The notes under the pieces are model-generated. The model had not been told where the DNA came from. It did not search any database and saw nothing but the letters and a program-made list of their open reading frames with translations. A program made the translations under genes and the position numbers. From the NCBI GenBank assembly GCA_029861085.1, contig JAOUAE010000044.1, positions 1-8,994 of the forward strand: a stretch of DNA of 8,994 nucleotides. The letters run 5' to 3'. Origin of the DNA: Candidatus Nitrosopumilus sp. Its GTDB lineage: Archaea > Thermoproteota > Nitrososphaeria > Nitrososphaerales > Nitrosopumilaceae. This document shows positions 1 through 4,889 of the stretch, piece after piece (within the stretch, counting starts at the first letter, position 1; every line of letters begins with the position of its first letter).

Positions 1-66
1 CTTTGATTTTTTTAAATTCTTGTTGAAATAATCCAACCAGATTACGACATGCTCGTAATCTTTCAT
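1..66 (-). CDS. srp19: Signal recognition particle subunit SRP19 (N-terminal 22 residues; runs off left edge)
   Basis: The reverse strand from an ATG at 66 reads through to the window edge without a stop. The 22 residues begin MKDYEHVVIWLDYFN and are followed by a lysine-rich stretch (NKNLKKSK). The short opening with a Y-x-x-V-x-W-x-D-Y-F/N pattern is typical of archaeal SRP19, which binds helices 6 and 8 of 7S RNA and prepares it for SRP54 in co-translational protein targeting. The start lies one base after the rps8e stop. An AGGA-type ribosome-binding sequence is embedded in the last two sense codons of rps8e (71-76), so the two genes are almost certainly co-transcribed and translationally coupled. 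SRP54, its partner in the same particle, is about 7 kb away on the other strand. The identification rests on a short fragment but the match to the family opening is distinctive. Confidence 0.85.
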   Translation of the reverse strand, partial: MKDYEHVVIWLDYFNKNLKKSK

Positions 67-67
67 T

Positions 68-451
68 TTATTCCTTTAGTAAAATTGCGTTAACTATTCC
101 GTTTTGTCCTGGTTTTGAAACTACTCTACATTTACCTTCTTGTGTTTCAAGAATTGCACCTTTAGTAATTATCCCACGTCTTTTGTAATCATTGTTTGTA
201 GCGTTTTCTAATACTTTGATAATTTTTGATTTCTTCACTTTGCTTTCTCCTGTTGATAAATTAACAAAATCAATTGATTTTAAAGCTGTTTTTTTATTAT
301 TTCCACGAACTCTTCTTGTTATAGTAATCTGAGCGCCGTTTGTTGGCTCATTAGGATATCTATCAGTTTCATATTTCCTTCTAATTCTGAGTGGAATTCT
401 TCTTCCTCCAGTTATTTTACTGGTTGATAAATTCTCTACTGACTTTCTCAC
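68..451 (-). CDS. rps8e: 30S ribosomal protein S8e
   Basis: Small-subunit ribosomal protein S8e, an archaeal/eukaryotic rRNA-binding protein with no bacterial homologue. The 127-residue length fits the archaeal family. Hallmarks are the basic N-terminal segment TGGRRIPLRIRRKYE (about residues 14-28), the central VRGNNKKTAL block, the ENATNNDYKRRGIITKGAI block, and the C-terminal SKPGQNGIVNA segment. The start is a GTG at 451. An in-frame TAA lies 18 nt upstream with no ATG between them, so a longer protein is excluded. A TATA box at 473-481 is centred 26 nt upstream of this GTG, suggesting a leaderless mRNA that begins at the start codon. The gene is followed after one base by srp19. It has its own promoter after the scpAB unit, so it probably heads an rps8e-srp19 transcript. 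Confidence 0.96.
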   Translation of the reverse strand: MRKSVENLSTSKITGGRRIPLRIRRKYETDRYPNEPTNGAQITITRRVRGNNKKTALKSIDFVNLSTGESKVKKSKIIKVLENATNNDYKRRGIITKGAILETQEGKCRVVSKPGQNGIVNAILLKE

Positions 452-472
452 GAAATAATGTGCGAATTACTC

Positions 473-481
473 TAATTTATA
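473..481 (-). promoter_or_regulatory. TATA box of rps8e
   Basis: On the reverse strand TATAAATTA is centred at about 477, 26 nt upstream of the rps8e GTG. This is the normal archaeal box A to transcription start distance, so the transcript is predicted to be leaderless. It also supports the GTG as the true start. Confidence 0.6.
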
Positions 482-489
482 CAAAACGC

Positions 490-495
490 AAAAAA
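490..495 (-). terminator. Oligo-T terminator after scpB
   Basis: A run of six T on the reverse strand lies 24-29 nt past the scpB stop codon and just before the rps8e TATA box. Archaeal RNA polymerase terminates at such U-tracts without needing a hairpin. It would separate the scpAB transcript from rps8e-srp19. Confidence 0.4.
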
Positions 496-518
496 TTAGC
501 CGTGAGTTAAAATTCTAT

Positions 519-1097
519 TTAGTTTAGTTTTGTAACCATTTGTTTGGAGTTTGGAGTTTGTTTGGCGCTTGCGGTTTTTCTTACTTTGGAGAATAACCTT
601 TGTTTTAGATCTTCTGTATCCCCTTGAATGCCAAAATATTTTTGAAATTTTTCAGTTGTTGTGTAAATTTTCATTCTTCCTACATTTTGATGGCTGATGT
701 AATCTAACTGTCGTAATTCTTTTAGATGTGAATAGACTCCTGAACCTCTTGTTTCAACAAGCTGTTTTGATGAAATAGGTTGCATGTATGCAATGTATGA
801 TAGTGTCTTAAGTGTGGCATTTGGCAGAACTGGTTTTGAAGCATATCTTTTAACTGTGGAGCTGTATTCTGGTTTTAATTGCATTACATATGATCCGTCT
901 GGGAGCACCACTATTTCTAATGCCTTGAATGCCGTCTTTGTTTTTTTCATAATGGTTCCAAGCAATTCTAATGTTTTTGTTCTGGATTCTGTGCCTGATG
1001 CCCTTACTATGTTTTCAATTCTAAGGGGCCTGCCTGATGAATACAGGGCAGCTTCAATTCTTGCTGTTGCCTCATCTAAATTACTAATTTTAACCAA
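519..1097 (-). CDS. scpB: Segregation and condensation protein B (ScpB)
   Basis: ScpB is a tandem winged-helix protein that, with the kleisin ScpA, forms the non-SMC part of the condensin complex for chromosome compaction and segregation. The 192-residue product shows the family opening ARIEAALYSSGRPLRIENIVRA (about residues 11-32). The diagnostic second winged helix follows: TLKTLSYIAYMQPISSKQLVETRGSGVYSHLKELRQLDYI, corresponding to the 'LETLAIIAYRQPITR.EI...RG' signature. It ends in GRMKIYTTTEKFQKYFGI, which matches the 'GRP.LY.TT..FL..FG' ending, and then a basic low-complexity tail of about 35 residues. The start is a TTG at 1097. A GAGGAG ribosome-binding site lies about 10 nt upstream (1108-1113), and no ATG could substitute without losing the first domain. 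It follows scpA by 53 nt and is probably in the same operon. Confidence 0.93.
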   Translation of the reverse strand: MVKISNLDEATARIEAALYSSGRPLRIENIVRASGTESRTKTLELLGTIMKKTKTAFKALEIVVLPDGSYVMQLKPEYSSTVKRYASKPVLPNATLKTLSYIAYMQPISSKQLVETRGSGVYSHLKELRQLDYISHQNVGRMKIYTTTEKFQKYFGIQGDTEDLKQRLFSKVRKTASAKQTPNSKQMVTKLN

Positions 1098-1107
1098 TTA
1101 TTATTAT

Positions 1108-1113
1108 CTCCTC
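1108..1113 (-). promoter_or_regulatory. Shine-Dalgarno of scpB
   Basis: GAGGAG on the reverse strand, about 10 nt before the TTG at 1097. It is one of the clearest ribosome-binding sites in the window. Here it selects a non-ATG start and implies a leadered, operon-internal gene, in contrast to the apparently leaderless genes elsewhere in the window. Confidence 0.6.
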
Positions 1114-1150
1114 TAAATTATAGTTAAAGAAACTTTTTTCTTATTTCTGA

Positions 1151-1828
1151 TCAATTTGTTAACTCTTCTTTAATTACGATGATTTTAATGTCATCCTCTA
1201 TTTGTTCAAGATCTACTTTTTGGTCTCTTGCTAAAAACAATGCTGCAAAAAAGCATCTGATTGAATCTACCTGATCAAGTTCTGCAATGATATCTTGTAA
1301 TAATCCAAATCCTGCTGACATAATTTTTTTCATTATCAAGTCTTCATATTTCCCAATAATGCTTTCAAGTGAAATGAAAAATTCTTGAAAATCTGGAGCT
1401 TCAATTGGTTCTATTTGTAATTGGTTATTTCTTCTTGATTGAGGATTTGCAATTGTCCCGATAAGATTTTGTAACAAACCTAACAAATCATCTAATGAGA
1501 CAGGATATGTAGATTCATGTCTGTATGGAATATCGATTAATTCAATATCTACATCTGTTCTTTGATGCATTGGTTTTTTTTCCATTGCTGCTTTTTGTAA
1601 TGCAAAAATACTTTCAACTTTCATTCTGTATATTAATGAGGATGATAACGCTGCCATTCCTGCTACCTTGAGATCTTTCTTACCTGTTTTTTCGAGAATT
1701 TTTATTAGTAAATTCAAAATTTGAATCAGATCAATATCCCAAACATCTTTTTTGATAACTGATGATGGGCTAAATAGAATGTTTACTGGTTCTTGAGAAA
1801 TGCTGTTGGGGGTTTGGGTTTCATTCAC
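1151..1828 (-). CDS. scpA: Segregation and condensation protein A (ScpA kleisin)
   Basis: Kleisin subunit that bridges the SMC heads and binds ScpB. The 225-residue product has the N-terminal kleisin helix region with DVWDIDLIQILNLLIKILE (about residues 28-46), equivalent to the 'W.IDI..L...Y' signature. Next comes AGMAALSSSLIYRMKVESIF, equivalent to the 'AA.L...KS..L' helix. The middle is a poorly conserved, acidic linker. The C-terminal winged helix (RCFFAALFLARDQKVDLEQIEDDIKIIVI) matches the family's 'FLALLEL.k...v...Q...f.dI.i' ending. The start is a GTG at 1828; an in-frame TGA lies 12 nt upstream and excludes a longer form. A TATA-like element at 1848-1857 lies about 25 nt upstream, consistent with a leaderless transcript. 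scpB follows in the same direction, the usual gene pair. Confidence 0.9.
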   Translation of the reverse strand: MNETQTPNSISQEPVNILFSPSSVIKKDVWDIDLIQILNLLIKILEKTGKKDLKVAGMAALSSSLIYRMKVESIFALQKAAMEKKPMHQRTDVDIELIDIPYRHESTYPVSLDDLLGLLQNLIGTIANPQSRRNNQLQIEPIEAPDFQEFFISLESIIGKYEDLIMKKIMSAGFGLLQDIIAELDQVDSIRCFFAALFLARDQKVDLEQIEDDIKIIVIKEELTN

Positions 1829-1847
1829 ATTATGATTTCATGCCTGT

Positions 1848-1857
1848 TTAATAATAT
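1848..1857 (-). promoter_or_regulatory. TATA-like element of scpA
   Basis: ATATTATTAA on the reverse strand, centred about 25 nt upstream of the scpA GTG at 1828. It is one half of a compact divergent promoter region shared with the alcohol dehydrogenase gene. Confidence 0.45.
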
Positions 1858-1894
1858 CTAGGGGCTCTATTTTTCTCTCACTTTCAGTCAACTC

Positions 1895-1901
1895 TTATAT
1901 T
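1895..1901 (+). promoter_or_regulatory. TATA box of the alcohol dehydrogenase gene
   Basis: TTATATT is centred at 1898, 25 nt before the ATG at 1923. No ribosome-binding sequence is visible between them (the spacer is AT-rich and ends AGTAACACT). A leaderless mRNA starting at the ATG is the simplest reading. Confidence 0.6.
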
Positions 1902-1922
1902 GTTAATCCAAAAAGTAACACT

Positions 1923-2975
1923 ATGAAATCTGCCCGAATCACAGCTCCTAGTGAACCCCTTAAAATCTCTGAATCTGAAACACCAAAACCTCAAGGTACC
2001 CAGGTTTTAGTTAAGGTAAAATCTGTGGGTGTTTGTCATAGCGATTTACATCTATGGGAAGGCGGATATGATCTTGGTGATGGTGAATTTATGAAAGTAA
2101 CTGATAGAGGAGTAAAATATCCTGTTACTCCTGGACATGAAATTGTCGGCACTGTTGAAGAAATTGGTGATGCTGTTTCTGACGTGTCAAAAGGAGATGA
2201 CATTTTAGTTTTCCCATGGATTGGCTGTGGCGAATGCCCTGCATGTAAAGTGGGAAATGAAAATCTATGTGATGCCCCAAGATCAATGGGCGTTTTTCAA
2301 GATGGTGGTTATTCTGATTATGCTTTAATTCCCAATTCTAAATATCTAGCAAAACTTGATGGTGTAGATCCAGATGCTGCCACTTCTCTTGCTTGCTCTG
2401 GGCTTACTGCATACACCGCAATCAAAAAAGCAAATGAAAACTCTCCAGAATTTATTGTTATTGTTGGTGCTGGTGGTTTGGGATTGATGGGAGTGCAAAT
2501 TGCTAATGCAATTACCAATGCTAAAATCATTTGTGTTGATTTGGATGATGCAAAATTAGATACTGCAAAAGAGATGGGCGCTGATTACACGGTTAATTCT
2601 AAAGATCCTGAAACGTCTCAAAAAATTATGTCGATTTGTAATGGTAAAGGTGCAGATAGTGTTGTAGACTTTGTAAATGCTCCGCCTACTGCCAAACTTG
2701 ACTTTGCAATTCTTCGAAAGAGGGGCAACTTGGTTCTTGTTGGTTTGTTTGGAGGCTCTATCGAATTGTCTCTTGTAACAATTCCATTAAAGTCCATTAT
2801 TATTCAAGGTGCGTACACTGGAAATTATAATGACATGGTTGAACTACTTGCTCTTGCAAGAAAAGGAACAATTAATCCAGTAATTTCTAAACGATATTCT
2901 CTTGATGAATCCAATACTGCCCTGGAAGATCTTAAGGCACGAAAAATAATTGGTCGTGCTGTGATAAACCCTTAA
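1923..2975 (+). CDS. Zinc-dependent alcohol dehydrogenase (MDR family), probably NAD-linked
   Basis: Medium-chain zinc alcohol dehydrogenase, 350 residues, the normal family length. It interconverts alcohols and aldehydes or ketones in the cytoplasm; the physiological substrate cannot be read from sequence. The catalytic zinc ligands are visible as C38 (VCHSD), H72 and E73 (PGHE) and C158 (ACSGLTA). The structural zinc lobe is C102-x2-C105-x2-C108-x7-C116. The Rossmann motif VGAGGLGLMG is at 181-190. An aspartate (D206) ends the second strand, which favours NAD over NADP. The insertion before the GHE motif (about residues 49-66) and the general layout resemble the Sulfolobus-type archaeal alcohol dehydrogenase. 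It is divergent from scpA and followed by a long gap, so it is likely monocistronic. Other MDR activities, such as a polyol or aryl-alcohol dehydrogenase, remain possible. Confidence 0.93.
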   Translation: MKSARITAPSEPLKISESETPKPQGTQVLVKVKSVGVCHSDLHLWEGGYDLGDGEFMKVTDRGVKYPVTPGHEIVGTVEEIGDAVSDVSKGDDILVFPWIGCGECPACKVGNENLCDAPRSMGVFQDGGYSDYALIPNSKYLAKLDGVDPDAATSLACSGLTAYTAIKKANENSPEFIVIVGAGGLGLMGVQIANAITNAKIICVDLDDAKLDTAKEMGADYTVNSKDPETSQKIMSICNGKGADSVVDFVNAPPTAKLDFAILRKRGNLVLVGLFGGSIELSLVTIPLKSIIIQGAYTGNYNDMVELLALARKGTINPVISKRYSLDESNTALEDLKARKIIGRAVINP

Positions 2976-3147
2976 TTGGATTTATCCCTACAAAGTTTTA
3001 TCCCCTAAAAAATTGAAGTGATCTTATTGGATTAAACAATCCACTGTCTGCCCACCATTTTCGTATCTCAAGAATAAGATGAATCTATAAAAAAATCATA
3101 ACTTTTAAAATTTGATTTATTGTGTGTGTTGACAGGTAATTGTAAAA

Positions 3148-3170
3148 TTAGAGACAGAAAAAATCTCTAA
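3148..3170. repeat. Perfect 7-bp inverted repeat (hairpin)
   Basis: TTAGAGA at 3148-3154 and TCTCTAA at 3164-3170 are exact reverse complements around a 9-base A-rich loop. It could be an RNA hairpin in the tail of the dehydrogenase transcript or a DNA-binding dyad. It lies immediately before an ATG (3171) of a 47-codon ORF that is probably not real. Confidence 0.6.
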
Positions 3171-3236
3171 ATGAAATATGTACCACAAATAAGTATGTCT
3201 ACGTTTATTCAAAAATCCTTTACTCTTAATGACAAT

Positions 3237-3243
3237 AAAAAAA
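3237..3243 (-). terminator. Oligo-T tract downstream of the cysteine-cluster gene
   Basis: Seven consecutive T on the reverse strand, about 68 nt past the stop of the leftward YkgJ-type gene. This is a plausible archaeal U-tract terminator. An opposite-strand T6 at 3270-3275 could serve transcripts from the other side. Confidence 0.35.
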
Positions 3244-3310
3244 GTAATAGATATTGCATATCTCAAATATTTTTTATTTTGCCAAAAACAATGAATGTTT
3301 ACCTCTCAAC

Positions 3311-3874
3311 TTAATCCTCTAAAATCCACCCTGACTTCATTATTTCTTGATCTTCTACATCGCCTATGTTTGTAGCAAATCTCCAGATAGTTGATACATC
3401 TGGTATCATTTTTTCTTTAATCTTTAGAAGCGATTCAATCTCTGAATTTAGATTTTGATCTGCATTTCCATGTTCTTTACAAAATTTACATTTTTGATCG
3501 AGTGTTATTGGTTCAGATTCAATTAATGGATAAGCCATACATGCAAGGGGTCTTTCTTTGTAAATTTCACATGGAAATCCACCATGGGGGGATTTATTTC
3601 CACTATTTGTGTCTAAGAATGGACACGTGTTTCCATTTTTTTCAGCCCCCATCAATTGATATGCTAAAATTTTTGTTGGACCCGAATTCTTGTTTTCAGA
3701 AATCCCAATTCTTGGCAAAATTTTAATTTTTAATCTATTTTCTCTTGCTAGCTTCTCAATTCTTTCCCTTTCTTCTGGAAGTATTAGTACTCCTATTTTA
3801 CCAAATTTTTTGTTTGGATAATATTCCCTTTCAATGCAACATTGAGAGCAATCTTCTATGCATCCAAATTCCAT
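3311..3874 (-). CDS. YkgJ-type cysteine-cluster protein (putative zinc or iron-sulfur chelating)
   Basis: 187 residues with the layout of the YkgJ/CxxCxxCC family. The N-terminal cluster is C5-x3-C9-x2-C12-C13 (GCIEDCSQCC). A central NTCPFL (C84) is followed by PCEIYKERPLACMAYPL (C102, C112), the family's 'C.iY..RP..CR.YP' block. Family members are thought to bind a metal or Fe-S cluster, and some are linked to methylation or assembly of other proteins, but the molecular role is generally unknown. This one has an extra CKFC pair (C129, C132) shortly after the core, which could add ligands. No signal peptide or membrane segment is seen, so it is probably cytoplasmic. The start is an ATG at 3874, with a TATA-like sequence (TTTTATCC, 3896-3903) about 26 nt upstream. 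It is divergent from aIF1A. Confidence 0.82.
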   Translation of the reverse strand: MEFGCIEDCSQCCIEREYYPNKKFGKIGVLILPEERERIEKLARENRLKIKILPRIGISENKNSGPTKILAYQLMGAEKNGNTCPFLDTNSGNKSPHGGFPCEIYKERPLACMAYPLIESEPITLDQKCKFCKEHGNADQNLNSEIESLLKIKEKMIPDVSTIWRFATNIGDVEDQEIMKSGWILED

Positions 3875-3895
3875 ATTTTTTTTTCACAATGATGG

Positions 3896-3903
3896 ATAAA
3901 ATC
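3896..3903 (-). promoter_or_regulatory. TATA-like element of the cysteine-cluster gene
   Basis: TTTTATCC on the reverse strand, centred about 26 nt upstream of the ATG at 3874. It is weaker than the other boxes but at the right distance for a leaderless transcript. Confidence 0.35.
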
Positions 3904-3937
3904 TCTTGTGTATGGCCTTTTTTTTAATTTTATTTTT

Positions 3938-3961
3938 TTTATAAAACCCCACCAGTTATAT
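3938..3961 (+). promoter_or_regulatory. Promoter of aIF1A with two TATA candidates
   Basis: TTTATAAAA (3938-3946) would place transcription start near 3968, and TTATATG (3955-3961) would place it almost exactly at the ATG at 3984. Both start points lie downstream of the in-frame ATG at 3960, so that ATG cannot be in the mRNA and 3984 is the likely initiation codon. Confidence 0.5.
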
Positions 3962-3983
3962 GCTCAATACGGTAAAATGCTTT

Positions 3984-4295
3984 ATGGGTAAGCGTCAAGT
4001 AAAAAATGAAAGTGCTCTTAAAGAAATTCGATTACCTGAAGAGGGTGAACTGTTTGGTCGTGTGTTAAAAATGATGGGCGGTGAAAATGTCATGATTAAA
4101 TGTGCTGATAATGTTACTCGCAGAGGCAGGATTAGAGGAAAACTAAAGAGAAGAGTTTGGATAAGGGATAATGATATTGTGATTATTGCCCCTTGGGATT
4201 TTAAAGAAAGTGAACGTGGTGATATTGTTTGGAGGTTTACACTCCCTCAAGTGCAATGGTTAAAGGATAATAATCATATTGCTAAAGATTTTTAG
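3984..4295 (+). CDS. eif1A: Translation initiation factor aIF1A
   Basis: Archaeal homologue of eIF1A/IF1, an OB-fold protein that binds the ribosomal A site on the small subunit and promotes scanning-independent start-site selection with aIF1 and aIF2. From the ATG at 3984 the product is 103 residues, the usual archaeal size. It has a short basic tail (GKRQVKN), then RLPEEGELFGRVLKMMGGENVMIKCADN. The signature RIRGKLKRRVWIRDNDIVIIAPWDF (about residues 52-75) and GDIVWRFTLPQVQWLK follow. An in-frame ATG at 3960 would add eight residues (MLNTVKCF), but the TATA boxes place transcription start after it. Seven T follow the stop region (4298-4304), so the gene is probably monocistronic. Confidence 0.96.
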   Translation: MGKRQVKNESALKEIRLPEEGELFGRVLKMMGGENVMIKCADNVTRRGRIRGKLKRRVWIRDNDIVIIAPWDFKESERGDIVWRFTLPQVQWLKDNNHIAKDF

Positions 4296-4297
4296 TG

Positions 4298-4304
4298 TTT
4301 TTTT
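4298..4304 (+). terminator. Oligo-T terminator after aIF1A
   Basis: Seven T begin 3 nt after the aIF1A stop codon and precede the cold-shock gene's own TATA box. This indicates separate transcription units. Confidence 0.5.
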
Positions 4305-4336
4305 ATCTTGGAATTAATCTATTTTTGATGCTTTAG

Positions 4337-4345
4337 TTAATATAG
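4337..4345 (+). promoter_or_regulatory. TATA box of the cold-shock gene
   Basis: TTAATATAG is centred at about 4341, 27-28 nt before the ATG at 4369. It overlaps the in-frame GTG at 4345, which therefore cannot be transcribed. This decides in favour of the ATG at 4369. Confidence 0.55.
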
Positions 4346-4368
4346 TGAGTTGTTCGTTTGAAAATCAA

Positions 4369-4560
4369 ATGGAACAAGGCACCGTAAAATGGTTTAACCG
4401 TACCAAAGGCTTTGGTTTTATCGAGAGAGAAGGTGGAGACGATCTGTTTGTTCACAAATCAGATGTTGACGGATTCATCAATGAAGGAGATAAAGTCGAG
4501 TTTGAAGTAGGCGAAGGTCAAAAAGGACCAGCAGCTCAAAAAGTTAAAAAATCAGCATAG
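4369..4560 (+). CDS. Cold-shock domain protein (CspA-like)
   Basis: Single cold-shock domain protein of 63 residues from the ATG at 4369. It is a five-stranded OB fold that binds single-stranded nucleic acid and typically acts as an RNA chaperone. The sequence opens [23 protein letters not shown] with RNP1 at KGFGFI (13-18). RNP2 is DLFVHKSD (25-32, with F27 and H29), and the ending is GPAAQKVKK, all as in CspA. An in-frame GTG at 4345 would add eight residues unlike any Csp start, and it lies inside the TATA box, so it is rejected. Cold-shock proteins are common in bacteria and patchy in archaea, and are known from Thaumarchaeota. It is followed by an oligo-T stretch. Confidence 0.96.
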   Translation: MEQGTVKWFNRTKGFGFIEREGGDDLFVHKSDVDGFINEGDKVEFEVGEGQKGPAAQKVKKSA

Positions 4561-4567
4561 GCAATAA

Positions 4568-4573
4568 TTTTTT
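4568..4573 (+). terminator. Oligo-T terminator after the cold-shock gene
   Basis: Six T starting 8 nt after the cold-shock stop, with more T-rich sequence up to about 4640. The stretch between the cold-shock gene and the convergent tRNA holds no other recognisable element. Confidence 0.45.
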
Positions 4574-4654
4574 ATTTAAGATCTCATCTTTGTTTTCTTA
4601 AACCAGTCTATCTTTTTATTATTTTTAAAATTATTTTTTACGTACAAAAATTTG

Positions 4655-4781
4655 TGGTCCCAAGCGACGGAATTGAACCATCGACAACCCGGTTTCTGTA
4701 TGCCTGATTTGCTGTTTTTCGGTCAGCCATCTAAAGCCAACAACTACAGCCGGGAGCTCTACCAGGCTGAGCTAGCTTGGG
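4655..4781 (-). tRNA. tRNA-Tyr (anticodon GUA) with a 50-nt intron and encoded CCA
   Basis: On the reverse strand a full cloverleaf is visible. The acceptor CCCAAGC (4781-4775) pairs with GCTTGGG (4665-4659). TA forms positions 8-9. The D arm is GCTC/GAGC with a 9-nt loop, the anticodon stem CCCGG/CCGGG, and the T arm GATGG/CCGTC with loop TTCAATT. The discriminator A and an encoded CCA (4657-4655) complete the 3' end. The anticodon is GTA at 4747-4745 in the loop CTGTAG|A. The C1-G72 pair is the known identity element of archaeal tRNA-Tyr and agrees with the anticodon. The mature RNA is 77 nt including CCA. A TATA-like element (TTTAATAG, about 4804-4811) lies about 26 nt upstream. No second tRNA is seen. 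Confidence 0.97.
4694..4743 (-). other. tRNA-Tyr intron at canonical position 37/38
   Basis: A 50-nt insertion between G37 (4744) and A38 (4693). The intron's 3' part contains TACAG, which pairs with CTGTA (32-36) of the anticodon loop. Adjacent TGTT/GGCA pairing extends the helix, giving a bulge-helix-bulge-like substrate for the archaeal splicing endonuclease. An inner hairpin GCTG/CAGC with an A-rich loop fills the intron. The bulge on the 5' side is not a textbook 3-nt bulge, so the exact cut could shift by a base. Tyr introns at this site are common in archaea. Confidence 0.85.
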
Positions 4782-4831
4782 ACAAAAAAACGAAGATTTC
4801 TGCTATTAAAAAACTATCGTAGATGATTTTC

Positions 4832-4846
4832 ATAACCAACGGTTAT
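4832..4846. promoter_or_regulatory. Perfect 15-bp dyad upstream of the 203-residue protein gene
   Basis: ATAACC-AAC-GGTTAT is an exact 6-bp inverted repeat with a 3-bp spacer. It ends a few bases before two TATA candidates of the rightward gene (4851-4858 and 4859-4867) and lies about 50 bp upstream of the leftward tRNA-Tyr. Size and position suit an operator for a small dimeric regulator; none is encoded next to it. Confidence 0.4.
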
Positions 4847-4850
4847 AATC

Positions 4851-4867
4851 TTTATAGGCATAAATAG
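4851..4867 (+). promoter_or_regulatory. Promoter of the 203-residue protein gene (two overlapping TATA candidates)
   Basis: TTTATAGG (4851-4858) would start transcription near 4880, and CATAAATAG (4859-4867) near 4889. The latter puts the RNA 5' end at the TTG start codon at 4890, implying a leaderless mRNA. Confidence 0.45.
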
Positions 4868-4889
4868 TCTGAATAAGTTTTGAAATTTA

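Larger units (their letters stand above)
2976..3310. other. Intergenic region between alcohol dehydrogenase and the cysteine-cluster gene
   Basis: This 335-base AT-rich gap lies between convergent genes. It contains a small 6-bp inverted repeat (TGGATT/AATCCA, 3028-3043), a perfect 7-bp inverted repeat at 3148-3170, and oligo-T or oligo-A runs usable as terminators in each direction. The only ORF of note on the plus strand is 3171-3314 (47 codons), which overlaps the end of the convergent cysteine-cluster gene. Its residue composition is what random AT-rich DNA gives, so it is not called as a gene. No tRNA or box C/D RNA pattern was found here. Confidence 0.6.

Noticed and set aside
784..1116. 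Rightward 110-codon ORF across scpB
   Set aside because: It lies antisense inside a well-supported ScpB gene, and its hydrophobic, low-complexity translation has no family resemblance. It is a shadow of the AT-rich coding strand.
2318..2530. Leftward ORF inside the alcohol dehydrogenase gene
   Set aside because: It is antisense to a canonical dehydrogenase with all zinc ligands and the Rossmann motif, so it is not a gene. The same applies to the antisense ORFs inside aIF5A, dph6, srp54 and pus10.
3027..3038. 12-base exact repeat TTGGATTAAACA also at 6370-6381
   Set aside because: One or a few such AT-rich 12-mer matches are expected by chance in 9 kb, and the two contexts share nothing else.
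3960..3983. Upstream ATG start for aIF1A
   Set aside because: It lies at or before the predicted transcription start and adds residues absent from the family.
4655..4783. A 9-bp acceptor stem for tRNA-Tyr
   Set aside because: GTCCCAAGC and GCTTGGGAC are complementary over nine bases, but the T-arm and D-arm positions fix a 7-bp acceptor. The outer two pairs involve flanking bases and the discriminator/CCA.
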